Shown: positions 33,618-42,378, numbered from the stretch's first letter. The stretch: 64,000 bases of DNA from DATFKA01 sp035268885 (GCA_035268885.1 DATFKA010000053.1:1-64000), one strand, 5' to 3'. Translations and numbers: made by a program. Notes: a model not told the origin generated them from the letters alone.

Positions 33618-34391
33618 TTAGTCGCTGCTCAGGATGGATAATAGTCTTAGGAACTCGATATACAACCACACCAGGGTGATCAGTAGTCCCATCGCAGAGA
33701 ACCATTCCATATATTTTGGAGCACCATACTGCTCTCCTTTTTCGAAGTTATCAAAGTCTAAGAGTAAATTCAGGGCAGCAATACCGATAATCACGGCGCT
33801 GATCCCAATACCGAGCATGCCTCCTTCGTGGAGGAAAGGCACCTGAATACCAAACATACCGAGCACCCAGCTTAAAACATAAACCAACGCCACGGCACCG
33901 GTAGCCATAACGACCCCCGTACGTAACTTATTGGTCACTTTAATAATGCCCGATTTATAGATAAAGAGCATCATAAAGAGAGTCGCGACCGTGAGCATAA
34001 CGGCATTAAAGACGATCCCGCTAAACTCTGCGGCGTAAATAGCGGAAATACTACCCACAAAAAGACCTTCCAATAAGGCATAAATCGGAGCCAAAAACGG
34101 AGAACTTTGCGGGCGAAAAGCCGCAATTAAAACGATGACCAGGCCACCAATCGCTCCGCCCCACATAAATAGGGAGCTGGGATTAGAAAAACTAAATACC
34201 GCCGTTACCATCAGCAGGGCCGTCAAAATAAAGGTTTTGTTGATCGCGCCCTGAACGGTCATTTTTTCTGTGATGACACCTCCACCAACCATATTCGCAT
34301 CCAGCGGTTCATTCGCTGCACTTTGATAGGCGCTCTCCTTCATAAAGGGATTAGAAGAGCGGGTAAAACGATTTTTACTAAATCTACTCAT
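33618..34391 (-). CDS. Bax inhibitor-1/YccA-like membrane protein
   Basis: 257 residues with seven hydrophobic segments after a 45-residue soluble N-terminus (MTVQGAINKTFILTALLMVT is the start of the first segment). SSPFLAPIYALLEGLFVGSIS and FNAVMLTVATLFMMLFIYKSG are typical of the YccA/BI-1 family, here the long bacterial form annotated as YccA/BI-1 in Bacteroidota. These inner-membrane proteins act as ion/proton-sensitive Ca channels or protease regulators in other bacteria; the role here is unknown. Monocistronic, with its own promoter (34415-34446) and terminator. Confidence 0.93.
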   Translation of the reverse strand: MSRFSKNRFTRSSNPFMKESAYQSAANEPLDANMVGGGVITEKMTVQGAINKTFILTALLMVTAVFSFSNPSSLFMWGGAIGGLVIVLIAAFRPQSSPFLAPIYALLEGLFVGSISAIYAAEFSGIVFNAVMLTVATLFMMLFIYKSGIIKVTNKLRTGVVMATGAVALVYVLSWVLGMFGIQVPFLHEGGMLGIGISAVIIGIAALNLLLDFDNFEKGEQYGAPKYMEWFSAMGLLITLVWLYIEFLRLLSILSSD

Positions 34392-34414
34392 GTATTTAAC
34401 TGTTTTTTATTTTC

Positions 34415-34446
34415 TAAAGTTAGAGATAATCTACCTATGTAACAAT
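34415..34446 (-). promoter_or_regulatory. Promoter of the Bax inhibitor-1 gene
   Basis: Minus strand: ATTG (34446-34443), 20-bp spacer, TAACTTTA (34422-34415; one mismatch to TAnnTTTG), about 24 bases before the start codon. Confidence 0.5.
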
Positions 34447-34452
34447 ATTCCC

Positions 34453-35364
34453 CTAAGATTTAGTTTCCTGCTTCCACTGAAAGTCAAAAACGTCCGTACG
34501 GCGATAATGCCCGACGGGGTCAAAATCAAGCTTGCCTTTGATGACTTCCCGGCGATCAATTTCTGCATAAAGGATACCTTCTTCGTCGAATAGTGGTCCG
34601 GCTACTATTTCTCCCAGCGGCGAGACGATCAGACTACCGCCACGGGACATGATCTCCGCTTGTCCGCTAAGTTCTGCTTGAAAACGGGCCGGATAGTCCG
34701 CCTTGCGCACCATTTGGTTACAAGACAGTACGTAGCAGCGCCCTTCGCAGGCAATATGTTGCATACTTGCGGTCCAGCTACCCCGCTGATCAGCGGTTGG
34801 CGCCAGGTAGATCTCTACTCCTTGCTGATACAGATTCATACGGGCCAAAGGCATATAATTTTCCCAGCAAATCAGCCCTCCCATTTTGCCGAAAGGTGCA
34901 TCTACCGCCTGTAAATCATCACCCGTACCTTCTCCCCAGATGATACGCTCCGCCGCCGTGGGCTTCAGCTTACGGTGCTTCTGCACCAGCTTGCCCTGTG
35001 GATTGTAATACAATAGGGTACAGTATAAAGTACCACCGCGATCCGCTCGCTCAATCACTCCGATCACTAACCATACCTGAAAACGCCGGGCTATCTCGCC
35101 CAAATAATCCGCCGCGGGACCAGGTACCGCCAGGGCATGTTCGTAATACAGCAGCCAGTCCTCCCGACCGCTCGGCTCGCGACCCCCAACCACCGTTCCA
35201 AAACTCAGGCCACGCGGATAAGCCGAGAGGAAAGCTTCCGGAAAGAGTACCAATCGCGCACCCTGATGACTGGCTTGCGCAACCAGTCGCTCCACCTTCG
35301 CCAGCGAAGCCTCCAAATCAAATAAAACCGAACTGGCCTGTACAACCGCAACTTTTGTCTTCAT
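34453..35364 (-). CDS. Nitrilase (carbon-nitrogen hydrolase)
   Basis: A 303-residue cytoplasmic C-N hydrolase of the nitrilase branch. The catalytic triad is Glu43 (FPEAFLSAYPRG), Lys132 (HRKLKPT) and Cys166 (GGLICWENYMP). PTADQRGSWTASMQHIACEGRCYVLSCNQ-like structure and the ending DPVGHYRRTDVF mark true nitrilases or cyanide-hydrolase-like enzymes rather than amidases. It converts a nitrile to the acid and ammonia; the substrate cannot be inferred. The gene stands alone, with a structured 140-base gap to the flavin reductase gene upstream. Confidence 0.94.
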   Translation of the reverse strand: MKTKVAVVQASSVLFDLEASLAKVERLVAQASHQGARLVLFPEAFLSAYPRGLSFGTVVGGREPSGREDWLLYYEHALAVPGPAADYLGEIARRFQVWLVIGVIERADRGGTLYCTLLYYNPQGKLVQKHRKLKPTAAERIIWGEGTGDDLQAVDAPFGKMGGLICWENYMPLARMNLYQQGVEIYLAPTADQRGSWTASMQHIACEGRCYVLSCNQMVRKADYPARFQAELSGQAEIMSRGGSLIVSPLGEIVAGPLFDEEGILYAEIDRREVIKGKLDFDPVGHYRRTDVFDFQWKQETKS

Positions 35365-35459
35365 GATTTAGCATTTTAATTGACTATCCCGATACTCCGC
35401 TACGCTCCGACTGGGACTAATTCGACTATGCCCACTGAAGTGGCCAGTCTCATTGAACA

Positions 35460-35505
35460 CGACACACGACACACGACACACGACACACGACACACGACAC
35501 ACGAC
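35460..35505. repeat. Heptanucleotide tandem repeat (CGACACA)n
   Basis: Six exact copies of CGACACA followed by CGAC, 46 bp without a mismatch. It ends at the stop codon (TAG, 35505-35507) of the flavin reductase gene and lies in its 3' trailer. The unit is not a multiple of three, but it is outside the reading frame. Confidence 0.9.
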
Positions 35506-36119
35506 TAAGGTCTGGCGTAAGGCAAAATACCAATTTTTTCCAGGTCGTAATAAGTATCGAGACCACTGACCCCAACCCCGTCCAGCGCGGCCGTATCCAC
35601 GTGGCCCGTCTCGGCAATGGCCTCTCCGGGCAGGATGACCTCTACGATACGACCGACAATCAGCCAGGTATGGTTGATCTGGATATAGTGCTCTTCGGCA
35701 AATTCCAGGCCGATCTTGATCTGTGCTTCCTTGACGTAGGGTGCTTTACAGCGGTCGCTAAAATAAGGCGTCAGCCCGGTGGCCTCGAATTCGGAGCGGC
35801 CCGCATCGTACTTGGCGGAAGCCTGGTGGGCCTGCTCATAGATATTTCGATTGATCTGATTGAGGGTATAATGCCCCAGGGCCTTTATGTTATTATAGGT
35901 TTGTCGCTCCACGGTCAACGGCCGCATGATGAAGCCCAGGCTAGGAGGCGTGGCGCCAATGTGGACAACCGAATTAAACAGGCCCAGGTTATCGACACCA
36001 TCGGCAGAGCGGGTACCAATGAGTTGGGCATTCTTAATTCCGGAAAGCGTATTGACAAAATTACGCCGTTGGTGGCGATCCATTTGCAGGATATCTGCGT
36101 GGCTTAACTTTTTTTCCAT
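35505..36119 (-). CDS. Flavin reductase-like (FMN-binding split barrel) protein
   Basis: A 204-residue protein of the flavin reductase/DIM6-NTAB type. The core is SGIKNAQLIGTRSADGVDNLGLFNSV, SLGFIMRPLTVERQTYNNIKALGHYTLNQI and EEHYIQINHTWLIVGRIVEVI, a split-barrel FMN-binding fold. It may reduce flavin with NAD(P)H or act as a flavin carrier. Many Bacteroidota have this long form without a known partner, and neither neighbour suggests one. The stop codon directly abuts a heptanucleotide tandem repeat. Confidence 0.88.
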   Translation of the reverse strand: MEKKLSHADILQMDRHQRRNFVNTLSGIKNAQLIGTRSADGVDNLGLFNSVVHIGATPPSLGFIMRPLTVERQTYNNIKALGHYTLNQINRNIYEQAHQASAKYDAGRSEFEATGLTPYFSDRCKAPYVKEAQIKIGLEFAEEHYIQINHTWLIVGRIVEVILPGEAIAETGHVDTAALDGVGVSGLDTYYDLEKIGILPYARP

Positions 36120-36250
36120 AATTCATTTAACTTTGCATGCTTTGGCAACCACTGTATATCATTTTGGTTCTGTTGACGTGGATTTTTTTGCGAAAGCGGA
36201 ACCAGACAGTCGGTTTTCTAGCGGAAAATACCGCAACTAACGAGGATAAC

Positions 36251-37291
36251 ATGAGAATTCAAATATTACTTTTGCTTATGGCTGTATTTAACTTAATGGG
36301 CTGTAAAGAAAAGGGGACCTTACCCTATCAGGAAGCGGACTATACCATCGCCAATATGGATCGTCAAATTGAAGAGCATTACGATATTCGTACTATTGAA
36401 TTAGCCCCCGACTATTCGGGTCCGGTCAGGGCTACCCTCTTGCGGCACGACGCCCCGGATACGAGCCGCCAGGCGGTGCTGTACATCCACGGTTACGGCG
36501 ATTACTTTTTTCACGATCACGTCCGGCAATGGTACAACGAACAGGGCTTTAATTTCTATGCGCTGGATCTGCGCAAGCACGGCCGATCCCTGGCGCCCCA
36601 CCAAAGAGCCTGTTTCGCCAAAGATCTCAGTGAGTATTTTGAGGAAATCAGTGCCGCCATTGAGGTCATCAGACAGCGCGATGGCAACGAGCAACTCTTC
36701 ATACAGGCCCACAGCACGGGCGGACTGACGACGGCGCTCTATGCGGACCGGGGCGGGGAAAAAGATCAAATTGATGCCCTGGTGCTCAACAGTCCCTTTT
36801 TTGCCTTTAAGGCCAGTGGCATGGAGAAAAGATTGATGAATATGTACGCCAGCTGGAGTAAGTGGCGGCCCGGCGTGGCGATCCCTGTCGAATTTGAAGG
36901 CTTTTACGGGCAAAGCATCCATCAGGACTACCAGGGCAAATGGGATTACACCCTGGCCTGGAAACCGATACAGGGACATCCCCTACACGGTGCCTGGATC
37001 AGGGCCATCAACCAGGGGCACCAACAATTATACCAGGGCCTTGACCTGTCTATACCTATCCTAATCATGCGTTCTGATAAAAGTGCCACGGTAACGGAGA
37101 TGAGCGATATTGTTTTTGAATCCGACATCGTATTGGATGTACAGGACATGGCCAACTATAGTGCGCAATTAGGTACTGACGTGGAAGTAGTGACCATAAA
37201 CAATGCGGTACATGATATTTTTCTTTCAAAAGCGCCGGTTCGGCAGGCTGCTTTCGAAGCCCTGGGCGATTGGCTGATCGACTTAAAATAA
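36251..37291 (+). CDS. Alpha/beta-hydrolase lipoprotein (serine aminopeptidase/lysophospholipase-like)
   Basis: A 346-residue predicted lipoprotein (MRIQILLLLMAVFNLMGC, lipobox LMGC). It is an alpha/beta hydrolase of the Hydrolase_4/S33 type: YIHGYGDYFFHDHVRQWY, FYALDLRKHGRSL and the nucleophile elbow AHSTGG. The C-terminal His lies in INNAVHDIFLSK. Monoacylglycerol lipase or lysophospholipase activity is the usual role of such proteins; the substrate is unknown. The frame is open from 36137, but ATG 36251 gives a proper lipoprotein signal. Followed after 6 bases by the first GNAT-like gene, so probably co-transcribed. Confidence 0.88.
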   Translation: MRIQILLLLMAVFNLMGCKEKGTLPYQEADYTIANMDRQIEEHYDIRTIELAPDYSGPVRATLLRHDAPDTSRQAVLYIHGYGDYFFHDHVRQWYNEQGFNFYALDLRKHGRSLAPHQRACFAKDLSEYFEEISAAIEVIRQRDGNEQLFIQAHSTGGLTTALYADRGGEKDQIDALVLNSPFFAFKASGMEKRLMNMYASWSKWRPGVAIPVEFEGFYGQSIHQDYQGKWDYTLAWKPIQGHPLHGAWIRAINQGHQQLYQGLDLSIPILIMRSDKSATVTEMSDIVFESDIVLDVQDMANYSAQLGTDVEVVTINNAVHDIFLSKAPVRQAAFEALGDWLIDLK

Positions 37292-37297
37292 ACAGGC

Positions 37298-38458
37298 ATG
37301 AAGATCATTGAAGTAAACAGTCCGGGCGATTGGCAACTCTTTCACCGGGTACCCAAGCAGATTTACCAATCAGATCCCCACTATATCAGTCCTCTCGAGT
37401 CTGACGTAGAAGCTGTTTTTGATCCTAAGAAAAATAAAGCTTTTACCCACGGTCACGCGGCCTGTTTTGTTTTATTAGATGGAATACAGCCCATTGGACG
37501 TATTGCGGCTTTTATTGATCACGAAAGGAACAAAACCAACGAATATGCGGTCGGAGGAATTGGATTCTTCGAATGCATCAATAATCAGTCTGCCGCTCGC
37601 CTGCTTTTCGAGCGGGCGGAAACTTTCCTGGCAGCATGGGACGTAAAGGCCATCGACGGCCCCATCAATTTTGGGGAGCGGGACAAATTTTGCGGGCTGT
37701 TGGTACAGGGGAACCTGCCGCCGGTTTATCAGGAAAACTATCACCCGCCCTATTATCAGGACTTATTCACCAACCATGGTTACGCACCTTACGAACAAAT
37801 TCTCACCTTTCACGGCGTTATGTCAGAAATACCGATTGAGCGCTTCAGGAATATCGCCCAAAGGGTTCGCCAACGCTATGAAATACATACCGAATCCATG
37901 GATAGCGGGCGGAACATCCCCCGTTTTGCAAACGACTTTGCCGAAGTATACAATAAAGCATTCAAAGAAAACCCATACTTTAAACCTTTAAAGGGGAACC
38001 AACTCCGACGGGTCTTCAAGATGATGAAGCCCGTAGCAGATTTACGAATGGTATTCATCTCCTATGCCCGGGACAAGCCGGTGGCTTTTGCGGCTTTCAT
38101 GCCGGATCTAAACCCGTATTTACGCCCGTATAAAGGTAAGCTTCGCTGGCATCAAATCCCCAGCTTTCTCTTTCGTATCCGAAGAGCAAAATCCCATTTG
38201 CTAAAAGGCATTGCCTTTGGGATTGACCCAGAATACCAAAGGCGGGGTGCCTTCGCGGCTCTGATCGACTATATTTACAATGAGCACACCCAGACGCGCT
38301 ATTCCGATTTTTACCTGGCTACCATCCGGGGACACAATACCGTAATGGTAAAATCCATAAGCAATCTGGGGGTACAGGTAGAACGCGTGCATCTTGCTTA
38401 TAGGAAAATGATTGATCAGAGCCTGGCGCTGGATCCATTCCCCTTTATGGACCTATAA
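37298..38458 (+). CDS. GNAT-like N-acyltransferase, copy 1
   Basis: A 386-residue protein with a fold like two linked GNAT domains. VFISYARDKPVAFAAFMPDLN and GIAFGIDPEYQRRGAFAALIDYIY carry the acetyl-CoA-binding pattern R/QxxG/A. The N-terminal half contains YQSDPHYISPLESDVEAVFDP, the marker of the 'YP..DP.W.P' subfamily common in Bacteroidota and Actinobacteria. The next gene is a clear paralogue in the same direction, 90 bases away. The substrate is unknown. No signal peptide. Confidence 0.85.
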   Translation: MKIIEVNSPGDWQLFHRVPKQIYQSDPHYISPLESDVEAVFDPKKNKAFTHGHAACFVLLDGIQPIGRIAAFIDHERNKTNEYAVGGIGFFECINNQSAARLLFERAETFLAAWDVKAIDGPINFGERDKFCGLLVQGNLPPVYQENYHPPYYQDLFTNHGYAPYEQILTFHGVMSEIPIERFRNIAQRVRQRYEIHTESMDSGRNIPRFANDFAEVYNKAFKENPYFKPLKGNQLRRVFKMMKPVADLRMVFISYARDKPVAFAAFMPDLNPYLRPYKGKLRWHQIPSFLFRIRRAKSHLLKGIAFGIDPEYQRRGAFAALIDYIYNEHTQTRYSDFYLATIRGHNTVMVKSISNLGVQVERVHLAYRKMIDQSLALDPFPFMDL

Positions 38459-38548
38459 TTAAACTGGCAACTAAGCTAAAAAGCCCTTAATTTGTTTCAA
38501 CAAGAAAGCACTTTCCATAGACCTACGACTGAGAACTATATCAACAAC

Positions 38549-39760
38549 ATGAAAACATTAGCTGTAAAAACGGAAGCAGACTGGAAACTCTTTCACCAGG
38601 TGCCCAGACTTGTTTATCAAAACGACCCGAACTGGATCGCTCCGCTGGAAGGAGAGATCCAATCTATTTTTGATCCGGAAGAGAATAAAGCGTTCCAACA
38701 CGGTACTGCTCAAGCTTTTGTTTTACTCGATCAGGAGCAGCCTGTAGGGCGCATCGCTGCTTTTGTGGATTATCAGCGCCTGGAAAGCCACACCATCCGC
38801 GAAGGGGGAATTGGTTTTTTTGAATGCTTACCGGAAGCTGCTTACGCAAAAAAACTCTTCCAGGCGGCGGAAGATTTTCTGGCCGGTTTTGATGTTCAGG
38901 TCATTGATGGTCCCATTAATTTCGGGCAGCGGGATAAGTTCTGGGGACTTTTAGTTCGTGGATTTTATCCGGCCCTGTATCAGGAAAATTATAATCCCCC
39001 CTATTATGAAGCCTTTTTTGAAGAAAACGGCTTCCAGGCTTTCGAACAGATCCTTACCTATAAGGGGGAGTCTCAGAACATCCCATTCCAGCGGCTAGGC
39101 GCCATTGCCGAGCGCCTAAAGCAGCGTAATCCGATGTACGTTCGTGCTTTTTCTTACAAGGAGGTAGAACGATTTGCCAGGGATTTTACCGAAGTATATA
39201 ATGCTTCCTTCGGTCACTTTGAGCATTTCAACCCACTCAGTGAGGCCATTGTCAAAAAGATGATGGAACAGGCCAAGCCCATTCTGGATCCTAATCTTGC
39301 CTGTATTGCCTACTACGAAGACAAACCAGCCGGTTTTGTGGTGCTTTATCCCGATATTAATCCGCTCATTCGGCACGCCAAAGGTAAACTCAACTGGCGC
39401 ACCATTCCCCAGTTCTTACTCAAAAAACGTATGGCAAAGACCTTTAATGCCAAAGGAATGGGCTTTGGTATCCATCCCGACTACCAATCCAAAGGTATTT
39501 TTGCCTTACTCATTAATTACTTAAGTTCGGATCGTAATGTGAAGCGCTATCCAAAGATGTTCCTGGCGACCATCCGGGCACACAACCACGAGATCCGCTC
39601 GATTTATGCCAAATTGAACGTAGATGTTGATCGGGTGCACGTCGCTTATCGCAAAGCCGTTGACCCCAGCGTATCCATTCAGCCCTTCGAATTTATTCAT
39701 TTTGAGGAGCCCGATCCTTCGCTTTCGAAAAAAGCATTTTCAGCCAAAACCATGGCTTGA
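38549..39760 (+). CDS. GNAT-like N-acyltransferase, copy 2
   Basis: A 403-residue paralogue of the preceding gene, about half identical by eye over the whole length. Both share DWxLFHxVPxxVYQxDPxW, FFEC, IDGPINFGxRDKF, GLLVxG, YQENYxPPYY and RVHxAYRK. The acetyl-CoA motif is GMGFGIHPDYQSKGIFALLI. ATG 38549 (MKTLAVKTEADWKLF) aligns with the start of copy 1; upstream codons in frame are not conserved. The last about 20 codons overlap the 3' end of the convergent flavoprotein gene by 68 bases. A tandem duplication followed by divergence is the simplest history. Confidence 0.85.
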   Translation: MKTLAVKTEADWKLFHQVPRLVYQNDPNWIAPLEGEIQSIFDPEENKAFQHGTAQAFVLLDQEQPVGRIAAFVDYQRLESHTIREGGIGFFECLPEAAYAKKLFQAAEDFLAGFDVQVIDGPINFGQRDKFWGLLVRGFYPALYQENYNPPYYEAFFEENGFQAFEQILTYKGESQNIPFQRLGAIAERLKQRNPMYVRAFSYKEVERFARDFTEVYNASFGHFEHFNPLSEAIVKKMMEQAKPILDPNLACIAYYEDKPAGFVVLYPDINPLIRHAKGKLNWRTIPQFLLKKRMAKTFNAKGMGFGIHPDYQSKGIFALLINYLSSDRNVKRYPKMFLATIRAHNHEIRSIYAKLNVDVDRVHVAYRKAVDPSVSIQPFEFIHFEEPDPSLSKKAFSAKTMA

Positions 39761-40955
39761 CAACTTGCTCCCGAATATTGAAGTCGGTGTACATTCTAGA
39801 AAAGACAAAAAGCATTTTCTGATTCCCCAGGATAATGCGACCAATAATATTCAATAGCCAGGGGTAACGGGCCAGTTCCTGCATGCGGTAGCTGAGCTTC
39901 ATCTCTGAACCCAGTACGCGTTCTACCCTCTTGTCATAGGCTCTCAGGGTGGCTGCGGAAAAATCATTGGCCAGCAGACAGTCTCTAGCTTGTTCAGCGG
40001 CAATGAATCCACTATAAAAAGCATTCCCAATTCCCTCACCGGTCAGCGGATCAATCAGCGCTCCGGCGTCGCCTACCAACAGGTAGTGGTCACCGGAGAT
40101 ACTACGCTGCTTAGAGCCAAGCGGTAGTCCGTAACCCTCTATTTTCCCTTCTCGTTCTGCTTTTGCAAAACGCGGTGCAATCTCCGGGTGCTCCCGAATG
40201 ATACGCTCCAGTTCGACCCGCAAATTCACCTTGCGCTTACTGACAAAATCTGAGCGCATGCCAAGGCCTACGTTGGCTCCACCGTTGGGCAGCGGGAACA
40301 TCCAGAAATAGCCCGGCACATAATCTTTCAGGAATTGTAGCTCGATAAAGTTATCCTTCGAAAAGCCAGTTACATTGGTATAGTAAGCCCGTACGGCAGC
40401 GGCATAATGCTTGTCTTCTTTTTTTAGGCCCGCCTGCTTTCGCGAAAAAGCAGAGTAGGCACCAGTAGCCACGATCAGAAGCTTACAACTAATCTCCCTG
40501 TCATCCTTCGTTTTTACCTGATATCCGTGTTCAGTACGCTGAAAGTGGATCGCTTCCGTACCTTCAAAAAATTGAATATCCGCCTGGTTTCGGACCTCAT
40601 CGATCAGGAAATTATCGAAGTCCATGCGTCGCATCACGTAACCGGGGGCCTTTTCGGGTTCGCGCTCGTAGTGCGGAGAAAAAGGAATATCAACAATACT
40701 ATAATTCGGGGCGACAAAGCGCACCCCCCAAACGTCGCAGTGGGTGGTTTTTGCGCGCAAGCGCTCCAACATTTTTAAGTCGAGTCGCCTGAGTAGGGTT
40801 GTGACCTTACCACTAATGGCATCTCCACAGACTTTATCGCGTGGAAAGTAACTCTTATCCAGTAGGATACAAGGGATATTCAGGTAGCTAAGCTTAAGTG
40901 CGGTGGCGGCGCCTCCTGGTCCCGCCCCTACGACTAACACGTCGGTTTTGAGCAT
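39693..40955 (-). CDS. Geranylgeranyl-reductase-family FAD oxidoreductase
   Basis: A 420-residue FAD-dependent oxidoreductase. It has the dinucleotide motif VVGAGPGGAATAL (about 7-19), DKSYFPRDKVCGDAISGK, and the second FAD motif LLVGDAGALIDPLTGEGIGNAFYSG. This matches the geranylgeranyl reductase/ChlP-like family, which reduces isoprenoid double bonds; in Bacteroidota a role in quinone or lipid modification is often proposed but not established. A hydrophobic C-terminus may touch the membrane. It shares 68 bases of its 3' end with the convergent GNAT gene and starts 16 bases downstream of the ompA-like gene, so it is likely co-transcribed with it. Confidence 0.9.
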   Translation of the reverse strand: MLKTDVLVVGAGPGGAATALKLSYLNIPCILLDKSYFPRDKVCGDAISGKVTTLLRRLDLKMLERLRAKTTHCDVWGVRFVAPNYSIVDIPFSPHYEREPEKAPGYVMRRMDFDNFLIDEVRNQADIQFFEGTEAIHFQRTEHGYQVKTKDDREISCKLLIVATGAYSAFSRKQAGLKKEDKHYAAAVRAYYTNVTGFSKDNFIELQFLKDYVPGYFWMFPLPNGGANVGLGMRSDFVSKRKVNLRVELERIIREHPEIAPRFAKAEREGKIEGYGLPLGSKQRSISGDHYLLVGDAGALIDPLTGEGIGNAFYSGFIAAEQARDCLLANDFSAATLRAYDKRVERVLGSEMKLSYRMQELARYPWLLNIIGRIILGNQKMLFVFSRMYTDFNIREQVVKPWFWLKMLFSKAKDRAPQNE

Positions 40956-40971
40956 ATTTGCTTTACAATTA

Positions 40972-42192
40972 TTAGCCGCGCCCCAGGTCCAGAATCTTGA
41001 TCTCTACCCGTTGGTTTTTACGCCGACCGGCCAGGGTATCGTCCGGGGCAATCCGCTGGCGCTTACCATAGCCTTTGAATTCCAGGCGGTCAGACCCGAC
41101 ACCCCGGGTTTTCAGATATTCCACCACGGCCTTGGCTCGGGCGGTCGATAATTGATCGCAGTATTCGGCTGGAGGAAGACCATTGGTATGTCCGCCGATC
41201 TCCACCCGCATTTCCGGATTGTTAGTCAGGAATTGATACAGCTGCTGTAAGGTTTCTGAGGAGCGATCGTTGATATCTGATTTATCCGCTTCAAAATAGA
41301 TTTGGTTGGTCCGAATGATCGTACCGTTACGTAGTTCATCTTTATTAATTTCTCCGAAAGAAGAAGATTCAATCACCTGTGGCTCTTCGGAGGTTTCCAC
41401 CTTGGGCTCCGGATCCGGGCTTGACGGGGTAGCGGGAGGAGGCGTTGGCGTAGCCTGTACCGTCTCTGGCGTCGTTTGCACTGCGGGCGGAGGTGTAGTC
41501 TCTACGGGGGGGGCTGGTGTTTCTTCGGCGATAACTTCCTCTTCTTCGACTACTTCTTCTTCATCGCAGGGTACCAGAGTCAGGTTGGAAGCTGCATCCA
41601 GCAATAGGTTCCCATTATAAGGAAATAAAGTAGGCGTGTTAAAGAAGGCTTCGAAAAGAATATAAGAATAGTCTGCTTTGGGTTCGAACTTAAAACGGTA
41701 TTCGATCCAGCGGGTATGGACAATCAGGTTACTTTCGGCGAGCATTTCGGCGCGGTCGCAGGCATCATTACCACCGAAAATACGCAACTTGGCGGCGGTA
41801 TTATAATTCGCCGGACTCTCCGTGAGTTTGCTGACACTGATATAGGTCTCCGATTTGGATAAGAAGATGGAGAACTCATAACAATTGCCGCCGACCATGG
41901 GGCTACTCAAAGGCTGGGAGACCCGCTCCCAGGTATCATTATCCCGGACCACCATCCCCAGGTAGGTATTCCCGTCTTTGGGTTGTTTCACCACGGAGAA
42001 AGCACCACTGGGATGTACATCCACGTCTGATTCCCCTGAGAAACCGCAGTCGATCCAGCCCCGGGGCGGTGTACTGTGTCGGGGGATATCTTCAAAAGAG
42101 GGATTAGTTAGATACAGCGTTTCTTCCTGAGCTTTTGCCGCAAAGGCCAATAAACAAAGAAAGGCGAAAAATGGAATTGATCGAGTCCTCAT
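40972..42192 (-). CDS. OmpA-family outer-membrane protein
   Basis: A 406-residue exported protein (signal peptide MRTRSIPFFAFLCLLAFAAKAQ; ATG 42192 chosen for this). The N-terminal about 190 residues look like a beta-sandwich (LTNPSFEDIPRHSTPPRGW, similar to carbohydrate-binding 'NPSFE' domains in Bacteroidota OmpA proteins). A Pro/Thr/Glu-rich linker follows (about 215-275, EETPAPPVETTPPPAVQTTP). The C-terminus is an OmpA domain (IYFEADKSDIND, GHTNGLPPAEYCDQLSTARA, RLEFKGYGKRQRIAPDDT, RRKNQRVEIKIL) that binds peptidoglycan. It anchors the envelope; the ligand of the N-terminal domain is unknown. A 14-bp inverted repeat lies in its leader. Confidence 0.92.
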   Translation of the reverse strand: MRTRSIPFFAFLCLLAFAAKAQEETLYLTNPSFEDIPRHSTPPRGWIDCGFSGESDVDVHPSGAFSVVKQPKDGNTYLGMVVRDNDTWERVSQPLSSPMVGGNCYEFSIFLSKSETYISVSKLTESPANYNTAAKLRIFGGNDACDRAEMLAESNLIVHTRWIEYRFKFEPKADYSYILFEAFFNTPTLFPYNGNLLLDAASNLTLVPCDEEEVVEEEEVIAEETPAPPVETTPPPAVQTTPETVQATPTPPPATPSSPDPEPKVETSEEPQVIESSSFGEINKDELRNGTIIRTNQIYFEADKSDINDRSSETLQQLYQFLTNNPEMRVEIGGHTNGLPPAEYCDQLSTARAKAVVEYLKTRGVGSDRLEFKGYGKRQRIAPDDTLAGRRKNQRVEIKILDLGRG

Positions 42193-42239
42193 AGAAAATA
42201 AATTATCATCAATAGTAGCAATCATAACGCAGACTAGCG

Positions 42240-42253
42240 CTGAAATCTTTCAG
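42240..42253. repeat. Perfect inverted repeat in the ompA-like leader
   Basis: CTGAAATCTTTCAG (arms CTGAAA and TTTCAG) lies between a TAGATTTG box (minus strand, 42280-42273; perfect TAnnTTTG but without a well-spaced -33) and the start codon. Operator or leader hairpin; function unknown. Confidence 0.4.
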
Positions 42254-42295
42254 TAGCCCATGAAAATTACGGCAAATCTACTAATAATTACAAGC

Positions 42296-42348
42296 AAGCG
42301 GTCGCAATTAACGTCCTGTTAATTATATCTGTAGACGAACGACCGCTT
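42296..42348. terminator. Nested hairpin between acyl-CoA dehydrogenase and ompA-like genes
   Basis: Outer stem AAGCGGTCG (42296-42304) with CGACCGCTT (42340-42348), inner stem AATTAAC (42306-42312) with GTTAATT (42318-42324). It lies 31 bases after the acyl-CoA dehydrogenase stop. On the minus strand it is followed by GCTTGTAATTATT, a weak T-rich tail, so a terminator is plausible but not certain. Confidence 0.5.
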
Positions 42349-42378
42349 TGCCCAGTAAAAAATCGGGTCGCTCTCGGC

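Noticed and set aside
35460..35505. CRISPR-like array
   Set aside because: The unit is only 7 bp with no spacers; it is a simple tandem repeat, and no cas gene is present.
36137..36250. Upstream extension of the lipoprotein hydrolase with a transmembrane helix
   Set aside because: The internal ATG 36251 gives a complete lipoprotein signal with lipobox; the extension would put a second hydrophobic segment before it.
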